Part shown: positions 1 through 8,807 of the stretch, piece after piece | How the letters are laid out: every line of letters starts with the position of its first letter | Numbering within the stretch: position 1 is the stretch's first letter | Assembly (NCBI GenBank): GCA_021825925.1 | Contig: JAKAFP010000007.1 | Span: forward strand, 62,001 to 126,000 | DNA from: Chloroflexota bacterium | GTDB taxonomy: Bacteria; Chloroflexota; Anaerolineae; Anaerolineales; Anaerolineaceae | DNA length: 64,000 nt | Reading direction: 5' to 3' | The notes under the pieces: model-generated | Told to the model about the DNA's origin: nothing | Databases searched by the model: none | Seen by the model: only the letters and a program-made list of their open reading frames with translations | Translations under genes and position numbers: made by a program

Positions 1-96
1 GAAGAAATTGAAGCCGTCCTGGAAGTGGTAGAAAAGCCGGCCGAGGGTGTTTCCACAGAAACAACCGTCAGCTCTGTGACCGATACCGGTTGGTGA
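1..96 (+). CDS. 3' end of an unidentified protein (partial)
   Basis: Frame 1 is open from the first base and ends at a TGA at 94-96, giving 31 residues that end in TDTGW. The tail is acidic and rich in Thr, Ser and Val. The next gene starts four bases later, so this is probably the upstream member of the same small operon as the two hypothetical genes and the recombinase that follow. No family can be assigned from so short a fragment. It is presumably part of the element integrated at the tRNA-Pro gene. Confidence 0.5.
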   Translation, partial: EEIEAVLEVVEKPAEGVSTETTVSSVTDTGW

Positions 97-100
97 TCAG

Positions 101-304
101 ATGCCAGAACTCAAAGTATGTGGCATGAAAGCATATGTTAAATACACATGGCCAGGTCAAAAAGAAACCACTGCGTGCCTGGTGCATGCGACGATGGTGG
201 CAAAGCTGGCCACCGCTATGGGTTTCAAGGTAAATATGCTCCCAATTTATGAACCTGACCACCAGGAAAAATGTCAACACGAAGTTAATCCAGTAGAAAG
301 TTAA
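101..304 (+). CDS. small hypothetical protein of the integrated element
   Basis: This 67-residue protein is unrecognised. It starts four bases after the previous stop; a weak GGTGAT upstream of the ATG could act as ribosome binding site. It contains three Cys and a HATMVAKLATAMGF stretch that could form an amphipathic helix, but there is no clear domain. It lies co-directionally between a partial gene and a Zn/HTH-like gene, all leading into a tyrosine recombinase, so it is most likely an accessory gene of the tRNA-Pro element. The opposite strand also has an open frame here, so strand choice rests on operon-like spacing. Confidence 0.45.
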   Translation: MPELKVCGMKAYVKYTWPGQKETTACLVHATMVAKLATAMGFKVNMLPIYEPDHQEKCQHEVNPVES

Positions 305-315
305 TCGGAAAGCGA

Positions 316-747
316 ATGCCACAATTGCGCAGATTTAAACCATACACAGGTCCATCCTTCAGGCGAGCTCAGATTATCAGACTTGGTCGATTGCTGGATA
401 TGGAATACAAACCCAGCGAAATTGCCGACGAAATTGGGATCGATGTGAGCGCGGTTTATCAATCTTATCTACCAAATGGATGCCCTCACCGACGAGACAA
501 GAACAATCACATCTGGATCCACGGCACCAGCTTTGCCGGTTGGGTAAAAGAAATCGTTGAGCGCAATAAAAAGGTTCCGGGTTTTCCTCTTGATGAAGAT
601 GAAGCCTGGTGTGTGAAGTGCTGCAAAGTGGTGACGATGCTGGATCCACACGAACGGAAGATCAAGACCAATTTGAACATGATCTATGGGAAGTGTTCTG
701 TCTGCAGCGGAAAGGTCAATCGGCTGAAAAGCGGAAAGGTAAAGTAA
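316..747 (+). CDS. HTH and zinc-ribbon-like protein next to the recombinase
   Basis: This 143-residue protein has a helix-turn-helix-like segment near residues 20-50 (RLLDMEYKPSEIADEIGIDV) of the type that reads DNA in resolvase or terminase-small-subunit-like proteins. A C-terminal pair of CxxC motifs (WCVKCC near residue 97 and CSVC near 128) could form a zinc ribbon. The ATG is preceded by GGAAAG. Its stop overlaps the recombinase start by one base (TAATG), so the two genes are translationally coupled, which suggests a role in integration or excision such as an accessory DNA-binding factor. That role is an inference; the family is not recognised. Confidence 0.55.
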   Translation: MPQLRRFKPYTGPSFRRAQIIRLGRLLDMEYKPSEIADEIGIDVSAVYQSYLPNGCPHRRDKNNHIWIHGTSFAGWVKEIVERNKKVPGFPLDEDEAWCVKCCKVVTMLDPHERKIKTNLNMIYGKCSVCSGKVNRLKSGKVK

Positions 748-1847
748 TGATCAACCGGGATAATTGGCAGGACGTCAATCTTTATCTTAAGTACCTTGAA
801 AAAGTTAAGCAGCTTGATGAGCAAACCATCCATCGCCGGCGCAGTATGCTACATCATCTTCTTCAATGGGCTGGTGACAAGCCATTGGGTTTGGCTAGGA
901 ATATAGATCCCACTTTTCCTGTGTTTTTATTAACATCACGTTTTGATGGAAAAGATAAGAGCTTGAGCGCTCCGACAATGGCAGCGACATGCGGCACTGT
1001 TCGAAGATTTTACGACTGGGCTCGAATGGAAATGCCACGCAAATACTCCAAGGTTACCCCTTCCTGGTTGGATCAAATAAGGCCTCCCAGATCGCGGGGA
1101 ATGCAAAGTGAAGTGCATGTTCATGAGTATTACACGCTTGAAGAAATGCGAAAAGTCATCGCTTTGAAACCCGTCACAATTCGAGAAGAAAGAGAACAGG
1201 CCGCCATGGCATTCGTGTACCTTAGTGGTATGAGAGCCGATGCTTTCGCTACAGTTCCAATTTCTTGCGTGAACATAGAGGACATGACGGTCAACCAATA
1301 TCCAAGTGAAGGGGTAAGAACAAAAAACCATAAAGCAAAACAAACCTTCCTTCTTCCAATTCCGGAGTTGATCAATATTGTTCAAGCCTGGGATGATAAA
1401 GTAAGATCCTTGCTGCCCAATAATGCAATGTGGTATGCCGGCATCAGATCCAACGGTGAAGACCTGGTCCCTATATATGAAGCCAATCCACGGCGAGGGC
1501 AGGATGTTGCCGAGGGATGTGAATTGATCTGCGAGAAAATTGGGATCAAGTATCGAAGCCCGCATAAGTTGAGAAATGGCCACGTTGTTTATGGAACCAA
1601 GTTGGCCAAGACCATCGAGGATTTTAAAGCCATCAGTCAGAATGTGATGCATGAATCGATGGATATTACTCAGGAGATATATGCTGAACTGAGCGGTGGC
1701 GATGTAAAGAAAGTTATTGAGAAATTCAAACCAAATGATGACGGAACAGCGCTCAAAATGCCTGAGAACGCACTGGCCAAGCTTATGATGCAGACGCTAA
1801 AAGAGCACCCTGAATTACTGGATGCTCTCTCAAAAAACGAATCTTAA
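747..1847 (+). CDS. tyrosine recombinase / integrase
   Basis: This 366-residue protein is a phage-type tyrosine recombinase. The N-terminal part (about residues 1-110) looks like a SAM-like core-binding domain. The C-terminal catalytic domain shows the first Arg in SGMRADA, the H-x-x-R motif in SPHKLRNGH, and the late H and nucleophile Tyr in MHESMDITQEIYAEL. The frame is open further upstream, but the ATG at 747 overlaps the previous stop in a coupled TAATG, and upstream residues are low quality, so this start was chosen. It ends 44 bases before the 3' end of a tRNA-Pro gene, the classical position for an integrase using that tRNA as its attachment site. It probably mediates integration and excision of the island extending left of the window. 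Confidence 0.85.
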   Translation: MINRDNWQDVNLYLKYLEKVKQLDEQTIHRRRSMLHHLLQWAGDKPLGLARNIDPTFPVFLLTSRFDGKDKSLSAPTMAATCGTVRRFYDWARMEMPRKYSKVTPSWLDQIRPPRSRGMQSEVHVHEYYTLEEMRKVIALKPVTIREEREQAAMAFVYLSGMRADAFATVPISCVNIEDMTVNQYPSEGVRTKNHKAKQTFLLPIPELINIVQAWDDKVRSLLPNNAMWYAGIRSNGEDLVPIYEANPRRGQDVAEGCELICEKIGIKYRSPHKLRNGHVVYGTKLAKTIEDFKAISQNVMHESMDITQEIYAELSGGDVKKVIEKFKPNDDGTALKMPENALAKLMMQTLKEHPELLDALSKNES

Positions 1848-1890
1848 AAAAAGTGGAGGGGTGTCAATGATGCTTATTTTGTTAAAAAGG

Positions 1891-1965
1891 TCGGGGCGGG
1901 CGGATTTGAACCGCCGACCTCCCGGTCCCGAACCGGGTGCTCTAGCCGGGCTGAGCCACGCCCCG
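1891..1965 (-). tRNA. tRNA-Pro (anticodon CGG)
   Basis: Read on the minus strand the cloverleaf is complete. The acceptor stem CGGGGCG pairs with CGCCCCG, the D stem is GCTC/GAGC, the anticodon stem CCCGG/CCGGG encloses the loop TTCGGGA with anticodon CGG, the variable loop is AGGTC, and the T stem GGCGG/CCGCC holds TTCAAAT. The discriminator is A and CCA is not encoded. The 3' end faces the tyrosine recombinase gene, so it probably forms one attachment-site half of the integrated element. Confidence 0.95.
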
Positions 1966-2103
1966 AACAAGAGCGATTATACCTGTCCCTCCCCCTTTCG
2001 ACAAGACATTTGCCTCACTTACCCCTGCTTCACCCGACAGCGCACACGGTTGCGCAATTTTACGCACAAACTTACGCACATTGATGCTTAATGCGCCGTC
2101 CTC

Positions 2104-2112
2104 TGTTATAAT
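2104..2112 (+). promoter_or_regulatory. extended -10 promoter of inositol phosphate synthase
   Basis: TGTTATAAT is a perfect extended -10 (TGnTATAAT). The -35 region is weak (TTGATG at 2081, 20-base spacing), as is common when an extended -10 is present. The start would be near 2119, leaving a leader of about 75 bases with a strong AAGGAGGA ribosome binding site before the ATG at 2195. Confidence 0.6.
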
Positions 2113-2194
2113 CGTCGCGTTGCACTCGCAATGATCTGTTGTTTTTCTTCAAACCATCTACGAAAATTGTTTCTCTTTAAGGAGGAAGTACCAG

Positions 2195-3286
2195 ATGAGT
2201 AAAGGTAAAAAAGTTCGTGTGGCTATCATCGGCGTGGGCAACTGCGCCTCATCCCTCGTCCAGGGCGTGGAATTTTACCGACACGCCAAAGACACGGATC
2301 GCGTTCCCGGATTGATGCATGTCAACCTCGGCGGATATCACATCAACGACATCGAGTTCTCCGCTGCCATTGACGTGGTGGATACCAAGGTCGGCAAAGA
2401 CCTCTCAGAGGCCATTTTCTCTTACCCCAACAACACTTACAAATTCAGTGACGTGCCCAAGTTGAACGTCCCCGTCGTGCGCGGCATGACCCACGATGGT
2501 TTGGGCAAGTATCTTTCCCAGATCCTCACCAAGGCCCCCGGACCCACCGCCGACATCGTCAAGATTCTCAAAGACACCGAAACGGATGTGGTGGTCAATT
2601 ATCTGCCCGTCGGTTCTGAAATGGCCACCAAGTGGTATGTCGAACAGATCCTTGAAGCCGGCGTCGGCATGGTCAACGCCATCCCCGTCTTCATCGCCTC
2701 ATCCGAATACTGGGGCAAACGCTTTTTGGACGCCGGTCTGCCCATCATCGGCGACGACATCAAGAGCCAGCTCGGCGCCACCATCCTGCACCGCGTGATC
2801 ACCAGCCTCTTCGTGGACCGCGGCGTGCTCGTGGACCATACCTACCAACTCAATTTCGGCGGCAACACCGATTTCATGAACATGCTCGAACGCGACCGCC
2901 TGGAATCCAAGAAGATCTCCAAGACCGGCGCCGTCACCTCCATGCTGCCCTACAAACTGGATCCCGATAATGTGCATGTCGGCCCCAGCGATTACGTGCC
3001 CTGGCTGACCGACCGCAAATGGTGCTACATCCGCATGGAAGGCACCACCTTCGGCAACGTGCCCCTCAACCTTGAAGCCAAGCTCGAGGTTTGGGACAGC
3101 CCCAACAGCGCCGGTGTCATCATTGATGCCGTCCGCTGTGTGAAACTGGCCCGCGACCGCGGCATCGCCGGTCCGTTGTATGCCCCGGCCTCCTACTTCA
3201 TGAAGACTCCTCCGAGACAATACAAGGATGAGATCTGCCGTGAAATGACCGAAGCCTACATCAAAGGCGAAGAATACAAGGGCTAG
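2195..3286 (+). CDS. ino1: myo-inositol-1-phosphate synthase
   Basis: This 363-residue protein converts glucose 6-phosphate to 1L-myo-inositol 1-phosphate using bound NAD, the first step to inositol, inositol phospholipids and compatible solutes. The N-terminal Rossmann motif is [16 protein letters not shown] (residues 9-24). Downstream blocks such as [12 protein letters not shown] and NFGGNTDF fit the catalytic and tetramerisation domain. The length matches the short actinobacterial/archaeal type (about 360-370 residues), not the 500-residue eukaryotic type. It has a strong Shine-Dalgarno and its own promoter and UUCG terminator, so it is probably monocistronic. Confidence 0.9.
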   Translation: MSKGKKVRVAIIGVGNCASSLVQGVEFYRHAKDTDRVPGLMHVNLGGYHINDIEFSAAIDVVDTKVGKDLSEAIFSYPNNTYKFSDVPKLNVPVVRGMTHDGLGKYLSQILTKAPGPTADIVKILKDTETDVVVNYLPVGSEMATKWYVEQILEAGVGMVNAIPVFIASSEYWGKRFLDAGLPIIGDDIKSQLGATILHRVITSLFVDRGVLVDHTYQLNFGGNTDFMNMLERDRLESKKISKTGAVTSMLPYKLDPDNVHVGPSDYVPWLTDRKWCYIRMEGTTFGNVPLNLEAKLEVWDSPNSAGVIIDAVRCVKLARDRGIAGPLYAPASYFMKTPPRQYKDEICREMTEAYIKGEEYKG

Positions 3287-3310
3287 TCTGCCTGATTAAG
3301 TAAGTCAAAA

Positions 3311-3338
3311 CACCACAAATTCGTTTGTGGTGTTTTTT
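3311..3338 (+). terminator. rho-independent terminator after ino1
   Basis: A nine-base-pair stem CACCACAAA / TTTGTGGTG closes on a UUCG-type tetraloop (TTCG) and is followed by a run of six T, 24 bases after the ino1 stop. Confidence 0.85.
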
Positions 3339-3784
3339 ATTCTCACAAGGAGCTTGCGGTAAAGATCTTTTAAAACCACGAAAAAACGAAATACACGAAA
3401 AGTTTTCTTATTAAAAACTATTTCGTGGATTTCAAGATTAGTACGTTCACTTCCATAAACTCTTTTGTGGTATTTTTATATTCTCACGCACACTTGCCCA
3501 GGCTGCAAGTGCCAGGGAAGGCGCAGAGTACGCAAAGAAAACCATTTATTGAAAGAGCTTTCTCCTTTGGAAAACGCTGTTCTCGGTAGTCACGAAAATT
3601 TGTTTTTATAAGAACGGTTTCGTAATTAGTATGTTCATTTCCTTGTTTCTGGTTTCCCCAAAAGAAGAATTACTTTGCGTGCTTTGCGACTTAGCGAGAG
3701 ATAAGGTTTTATCTGACCTATGTAACATTTCGTGGTATATTTTTTGAAAACCCATAGGCAAGGAACTTGCAACCAAAACAGGTT
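3339..3784. repeat. gene-free region with degenerate CCACGAAA / CGCAAAG repeats
   Basis: No convincing gene lies here. The stretch carries several degenerate copies of motifs seen in other intergenic gaps of this window: AACCACGAAAAAACGAAAT at 3374, TATTTCGTGG near 3420, CGCAGAGTACGCAAAG near 3520, GTCACGAAAATTTG near 3590, TGCGACTTAGCGAG near 3686 and CATTTCGTGGTA near 3727. Copies occur in both orientations, so some pairs can form stem-loops. Confidence 0.5.
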
Positions 3785-4144
3785 ATGACAAACTGTATTT
3801 TCTGCGACATCATCGCCAAAACCGCCCCCGCGGACACCTATTACGAGGATGACCAATGCATGGTCATCGCCAATATCAACCCCCTTGCGCCGCTGCACTT
3901 GCTCATTATTCCGCGCAGCCATATTGCTTCATTAAACGACATGACCTCCGCAGATGAAGCCCTGGCCGGCCACCTCGTTCTGGTTGCCAAAGCCATGGCC
4001 GAAAAAATGGGCATCGCTGAAAAAGGCTACCGCCTGGCACTCAACACCGGCCGAGGCGGAGGACAAACCGTTTTCCATATTCACTTTCACCTTTTGGGCG
4101 GCAAACCCATGGATGATTCATTGCTCTCAAGAGGCATCGCATGA
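3785..4144 (+). CDS. HIT family nucleotide hydrolase
   Basis: This 119-residue protein belongs to the Hint branch of the histidine-triad family, which hydrolyses nucleoside phosphoramidates and similar AMP-linked substrates. The N-terminal NCIFCDIIAK carries the two Cys of the Hint-type zinc site, and the active-site triad is HIHFHLLGG near residues 98-106. A TTG start 18 bases upstream is possible, but the ATG at 3785 gives the standard N-terminus. The stop overlaps the ATG of the next lipoprotein gene (ATGA), so the two are coupled although functionally unrelated. Confidence 0.9.
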   Translation: MTNCIFCDIIAKTAPADTYYEDDQCMVIANINPLAPLHLLIIPRSHIASLNDMTSADEALAGHLVLVAKAMAEKMGIAEKGYRLALNTGRGGGQTVFHIHFHLLGGKPMDDSLLSRGIA

Positions 4145-5670
4145 AACTGAGCAAGGCGGCTTCGTTCTCATGCCTGGTTGCGCTCACCCTGCTCAGCGGA
4201 TGCCTTGTTTCCGCACCAGAGTCACGTCCCTGGCTGTTGAATACCCCCACCACCGCCAACGCGCAAGTGCAAAACCTGCCCTCCTCGCTCTCAGCCCTGC
4301 TGCCCACGCCGCGCCCAGAAGGATCACCCTACTATACCCCGACCCCTGATTCATCCCATACCCTGCCCGCCCTGCGGACCGAAGCGATCGCCTACACCGT
4401 CCAGTACGGCGACTACCTTGCGTTGATCGCCGCGCGTCACAACCTGCCGCTGGTCGCCCTGATCAACGCCAACCCAACCATTGATCCAAACGCGCTTGAA
4501 CCCGGCATGGTGCTCACCCTGCCTGCGCCGCAGCCTGCTCCTGCGCTCTCCGATTTCAAGATCATCCCCGACAGCGAACTGGTTTATGGTCCTGCCAGCG
4601 CCACGCTGGATATCAGCGCCTTCATCTCCCAGCACAACGGAGTTTTGAAATCTTACAGCGAAGAGGTGGAAGGCGTCATCCTCAGCGGCGCCCAGATCGT
4701 ACAGCGGATCTGTTACGGATACTCGGTCAATCCGCGTTTGCTGCTGGCGTTGCTCGAATATCAAACCGGCTGGGTCACGCATACCCAATTGGATCCTTCC
4801 TATATAACCTATCCAATGGGGCGCTTTGAGACCAACCGCGAAGGGCTTTACCGCCAACTGGCCTGGACGGCCGATATCCTCAATAAGGCCTACTACCGTT
4901 ACAAGATCAACGCCCTCCCATACGTCATCCTCTCGGATGGCAGCCTGATAACCCTTTCCACCGCGATCAACCCCGGCACTGCCGCCGTGCAGTACCTGAT
5001 GGCTCAGCTTCACGATCAAACCGGCTACCAACTGGCCGTCTCCGAGATCGGTCTTTTCACTTCCTACAAAAACTTCTTTGGCATCCCCTTTGACCTGGCG
5101 GTTGAGAATCTGGTTCCGGCTGATTTAACGCAACCTGCACTGACGCTGCCGTTTGAAAATGGTGCGGTCTGGTCCTTTACAGGTGGTCCGCACGGCGGAT
5201 GGGGCAGCGGATCGGCCTGGGCGGCGCTTGATTTTGCCCCGCCTGGTGAAGCCTTTGGCTGCTTCCAATCTGACGCCTGGGAAGTCGCCGCGGCGGATGG
5301 GCTGGTCGTCCGCGCAAAAGATGGCGCTGTCGTGCTGGATCTGGATGGCGACGGTCTCGAACAAACCGGTTGGGTTTTGCTCTACATGCATGTGGAGTCG
5401 CGCGATCGTGTCAGCGCCGGCACATACCTTAAAGCCGGCGACCGCATCGGACATCCCTCCTGCGAAGGTGGTGTCTCGAATGGCACTCACCTGCACCTCG
5501 CGCGAAGGTATAATGGTGAATGGATTTCAGCAGATACTAATCTGCCATTTAATTTGGAAGGCTGGATCTCTTCAGGCGACGGAGTAGAGTACGATGGCAC
5601 TCTCTCTCGTGACGGTCTGAGTGTCACCGCCTGGGATGGTCGCATTGCAGAAAATCAGATCCAGCGCTAA
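4141..5670 (+). CDS. LysM / LasA-type M23 peptidase lipoprotein, copy 1
   Basis: This 509-residue exported lipoprotein probably cleaves peptidoglycan or related peptides. A signal peptide ends in the lipobox LLSGC (Cys at about residue 21), followed by a Pro/Thr-rich linker. A LysM domain starts near YTVQYGDYLALIAARHN (about 84-130). A middle domain of unknown function follows (RLLLALLEYQTGW, also in the two paralogues). The C-terminal peptidase has GGPH, a Asp 13 residues later in ALDFAPP, and GTHLHLA. That H-x12-D spacing plus HxH matches the beta-lytic/LasA (M23A) zinc site rather than the short HxxxD of most M23 enzymes. Cys residues in FGCF and HPSCEGG may form a disulfide. First of three tandem paralogues. 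Confidence 0.85.
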   Translation: MKLSKAASFSCLVALTLLSGCLVSAPESRPWLLNTPTTANAQVQNLPSSLSALLPTPRPEGSPYYTPTPDSSHTLPALRTEAIAYTVQYGDYLALIAARHNLPLVALINANPTIDPNALEPGMVLTLPAPQPAPALSDFKIIPDSELVYGPASATLDISAFISQHNGVLKSYSEEVEGVILSGAQIVQRICYGYSVNPRLLLALLEYQTGWVTHTQLDPSYITYPMGRFETNREGLYRQLAWTADILNKAYYRYKINALPYVILSDGSLITLSTAINPGTAAVQYLMAQLHDQTGYQLAVSEIGLFTSYKNFFGIPFDLAVENLVPADLTQPALTLPFENGAVWSFTGGPHGGWGSGSAWAALDFAPPGEAFGCFQSDAWEVAAADGLVVRAKDGAVVLDLDGDGLEQTGWVLLYMHVESRDRVSAGTYLKAGDRIGHPSCEGGVSNGTHLHLARRYNGEWISADTNLPFNLEGWISSGDGVEYDGTLSRDGLSVTAWDGRIAENQIQR

Positions 5671-7264
5671 GAAGATTCAAATGATTTGCGTGGCAGCCTG
5701 CTTTGTGCTGGCTAGTCTGGCCTGTTCACAGGGCTATGTCAGCCCAATGGAATTGACAGCCACTGCCCAGGCTCAAGGCAAAGTCACCACTCCTTTTGCG
5801 CCGCTCGTCACCACTGCAGCCCCCACGGCCACCCAACCCACCACCACACCGGCCGACACATCCACCCCCACCACCATCCCCACCTTCACGGATGTGCCCT
5901 TGAACTCGCCCACGCCAGGGCCAACCGCCACGCTCGATCCGCTGGCCACCCCCAAACCACCCATCCAATATTACACACAATCAGGCGATACCCTGCCTTC
6001 CATCCTCGGACGTTTCGGCGTATCTGCCGATCAGATCACCTACAGTCAAACCGTCCCCGCCACCGGATTGATCAACCCGGGGATTTTATTGATCATCCCC
6101 AATGTGTTGAACGACGTTTTTGATTCCATTGCGGTCATCCCCGACAGCGAAGTTGTCTTCTCGCCCACGGCCATAGATTTTGACCTGACCGCTTTTGCCA
6201 ACCAGGCTGGCGGATTTTTAAGTACTTATAAGGAAGAACTTTCCAGCGGACCCACGTCAGGCGCTGATATCATTAAACGCGTCTGCCAGGAGAACTCGAT
6301 CAATCCCCGCCTGCTGCTGGCGCTGCTTGAATACAAGAGCCATTGGGTTTACGGTCAACCGGCCAACCTGGCGGAAACAGAATACCCCATGGGACACGTA
6401 AAACTTGAGCAAAAGGGACTTTACCGTCAGCTTTCTTGGGCGGTTTCCCAACTTTCCATTGGCTATTACGGCTGGCGCGCGGGTTCACTTTCAACCCTGC
6501 CATTCAGTGATGGCACGGTGCTGCGCATCAGCCCTGGATTGAATGCCGGGTCAGCCGGTCTGCAGTATTTGTTCGCCCAGCTTTATAACAAGGCCGATTG
6601 GGTTAGTGCGCTTTATGGCAACGAAAGCTTCCCCATCTTGATGGAAAAAATGTACGGCAACCCCTTTGTTCGAGCTGCCTCCGTTGAACCGCTCTATTCA
6701 CCTGAACTCACCCAACCCAAACTGGAACTGCCCTTTGTCCCCGGTAAGGTGTGGGCGTTCACCGGAGGACCTCATTCGGCCTGGGGACCGGATGGCGCGC
6801 TGGCTGCACTTGATTTTGCCCCGCCTTCATCACAATCCGGCTGCGTTGAAAATCCTGAATGGGTGGTTGCCATGGCGCCAGGTGTTATCGTCCGTGCTGA
6901 GAATGGCGCGGTCATCGAAGACCTCGACAATGACAACCGCGAAAATACCGGATGGAATATCTTCTACATGCACATCGCGACCAAAGATCGCGTTGCCGTG
7001 GGAACCCGGGTTGAAACCGGAGACAAGATCGGTCATCCCTCCTGTGAGGGGGGTGTTTCAAGTGGTACCCACACGCACGTGGCTCGCAAGTATAATGGAG
7101 AGTGGATCCTGGCCGATGGGCCGATGCCTTTTAATATGAGCGGATATATCGCTCATAATGGATCCAAGATCTATGAAGGCACATTGACAAAAGGTGATAC
7201 CATTGTTACCCGCGATGAAAATGGCGGTATAGACTCTCACATTTCGATTCCAAAACCTAAATAG
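5636..7264 (+). CDS. LysM-like / LasA-type M23 peptidase lipoprotein, copy 2
   Basis: This is the second paralogue, about 542 residues. The signal peptide has a basic n-region and ends in a lipobox-like LASLAC, followed by a long Thr/Pro-rich linker (residues 50-105) typical of extracellular stalks. A degenerate LysM (YYTQSGDTLPSILGRFG) precedes the conserved middle domain (RLLLALLEYKSHW) and the peptidase with GGPHSAWG, LDFAPP 13 residues after the His, and GTHTHVA. The start is uncertain: GTG at 5621, ATG at 5636 and ATG at 5681 are in frame, and the first two overlap the previous gene. ATG 5636 keeps the basic n-region and was preferred. Confidence 0.8.
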   Translation: MVALQKIRSSAKKIQMICVAACFVLASLACSQGYVSPMELTATAQAQGKVTTPFAPLVTTAAPTATQPTTTPADTSTPTTIPTFTDVPLNSPTPGPTATLDPLATPKPPIQYYTQSGDTLPSILGRFGVSADQITYSQTVPATGLINPGILLIIPNVLNDVFDSIAVIPDSEVVFSPTAIDFDLTAFANQAGGFLSTYKEELSSGPTSGADIIKRVCQENSINPRLLLALLEYKSHWVYGQPANLAETEYPMGHVKLEQKGLYRQLSWAVSQLSIGYYGWRAGSLSTLPFSDGTVLRISPGLNAGSAGLQYLFAQLYNKADWVSALYGNESFPILMEKMYGNPFVRAASVEPLYSPELTQPKLELPFVPGKVWAFTGGPHSAWGPDGALAALDFAPPSSQSGCVENPEWVVAMAPGVIVRAENGAVIEDLDNDNRENTGWNIFYMHIATKDRVAVGTRVETGDKIGHPSCEGGVSSGTHTHVARKYNGEWILADGPMPFNMSGYIAHNGSKIYEGTLTKGDTIVTRDENGGIDSHISIPKPK

Positions 7265-7283
7265 TTCAAAGGTTGGCATTTTG

Positions 7284-8783
7284 ATGGGTTCAAAGCAGAA
7301 CAGTGTGAAAAAAAACATCCTTTTTGCACTCAATATTCTTTTAGTGGTGGGGCTACTTTCAGCCTGCACGCAGGTTCAACCCACCATGGTTGTGCCTCCC
7401 ATTCAGAACCCGACCCAATCCACGCTAGAAGCTGAATCCTTAACCCCCTATCCGACCAGGCCTATTTACCCACCCGGCACACTGGTGGATTACACCGCCC
7501 AGGACGGTGACAACCTGGCAGCCATTGCCAGTCATTTTAATACAACCGTTGATGAGATCCTTGAAGCCAATCCCCTGCTGCCAAAAACCATCACCACCTT
7601 GCAGGCGGGATTTCAGATGAAGATTCCCATTTATTACGAGGCCCTCTGGGGCAGCCAATATCAGATCATCCCGGATGCTTTATATGTGAACGGTCCGGCA
7701 CAAACAGGATTTGACGTTATAGCTTACGTGGAGTCGCAGCCGGGCTGGCTTAAAAACTACACCGTCTTTGCAGACGAGCACATGCGCACCGGTGGCGAAT
7801 TGATCGAACTGGTGGCACAGAATTTTTCCATCAGTCCACGGGTGCTGCTTGCCCTGGCCGAGTTTCAAACCGGCGCCCTCTCTCAACCTGTATTGGCTGA
7901 AAACCTGAAGGAGTACCCCCTGGGATACGAGGATCAGTATCACAAAGGTTTTTACCTGCAGTTGGTCTGGGCGGCCAGTTTGCTCAACAATGGTTACTAT
8001 AAATGGCGCAACGGAAGCCTGGACGCGATCAATCGCACTGACGGCACACTTGAGATCCCCGATCCCTGGCAGAATGCAGCCACCATCGCATTTCAATACT
8101 ATTTCTCACAACGATTGAGTATTCTTGAATACACCCACGCCATTCATGAAAATGGCTTTGCCCAAACCTATAGATCCCTTTTCGGCGATCCCTGGTTGAA
8201 TGTTCAGCCCCACATTCCCGGCAATCTGCAGCAAGCGGACCTGGTCTTTCCATTTGCCGCAGGAAAAACCTGGGCTTTTACCGGCGGACCGCACGAATCC
8301 TGGTGGGGGTCAGGTGAACCCTACGGCGCACTTGATTTTGCTCCAGCCACTTCGGCGGGCGGCTGCGGCACCACGGATGAATTTGCGGTGGCCATGGCCC
8401 CCGGTTTGATCGTCCGCACTGAACCCGCCATCGCAGTGTTGGATCTCGACATGGACGGTAATGAAAATACCGGCTGGGTGATCTATTATCTTCACCTTGG
8501 ATTAAATGACATGGTCAGTCAAGGCAAGTTGGTCAAAACCGGTGATACAATCGGACATCCTTCTTGTGAAGGCGGGTCCGCCACCGGAACCCACATCCAT
8601 GTGGCCCGTAAATACAACGGCGAATGGATTGATGCAGGCGGCGCTGTACCCTTCAATATTGAAGGTTGGATCGCCAAGAACGGTTCCAGACCCTATCTGG
8701 GCACCCTCACCCGCAAGGGCAATGTTATTACCGCCAGTGAATCGGCTTCAGGCCGATCAGCCATCACGGCAGGAATCAAGTAA
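7284..8783 (+). CDS. LysM / LasA-type M23 peptidase lipoprotein, copy 3
   Basis: This third paralogue, 499 residues, has a signal peptide ending in LLSAC. A LysM domain (VDYTAQDGDNLAAIASHFN), the shared middle domain (RVLLALAEFQTG) and a LasA-type peptidase follow. The peptidase shows GGPHESWW, LDFAPA with the Asp 14 residues after the His (one more than its paralogues), and GTHIHVA. The Cys pair (GGCG and HPSCEGG) is retained. The ATG at 7284 was chosen over a TTG three bases earlier. It follows copy 2 by about 20 bases, so the three genes and the SGNH-like lipoprotein form one transcription unit. Confidence 0.82.
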   Translation: MGSKQNSVKKNILFALNILLVVGLLSACTQVQPTMVVPPIQNPTQSTLEAESLTPYPTRPIYPPGTLVDYTAQDGDNLAAIASHFNTTVDEILEANPLLPKTITTLQAGFQMKIPIYYEALWGSQYQIIPDALYVNGPAQTGFDVIAYVESQPGWLKNYTVFADEHMRTGGELIELVAQNFSISPRVLLALAEFQTGALSQPVLAENLKEYPLGYEDQYHKGFYLQLVWAASLLNNGYYKWRNGSLDAINRTDGTLEIPDPWQNAATIAFQYYFSQRLSILEYTHAIHENGFAQTYRSLFGDPWLNVQPHIPGNLQQADLVFPFAAGKTWAFTGGPHESWWGSGEPYGALDFAPATSAGGCGTTDEFAVAMAPGLIVRTEPAIAVLDLDMDGNENTGWVIYYLHLGLNDMVSQGKLVKTGDTIGHPSCEGGSATGTHIHVARKYNGEWIDAGGAVPFNIEGWIAKNGSRPYLGTLTRKGNVITASESASGRSAITAGIK

Positions 8784-8807
8784 GAATTATTTTTTAAGGA
8801 GATAGGA

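Noticed and set aside
1822-2091. 89-codon plus-strand frame over the tRNA gene
   Set aside because: It reads through the antisense of tRNA-Pro and has no protein features.
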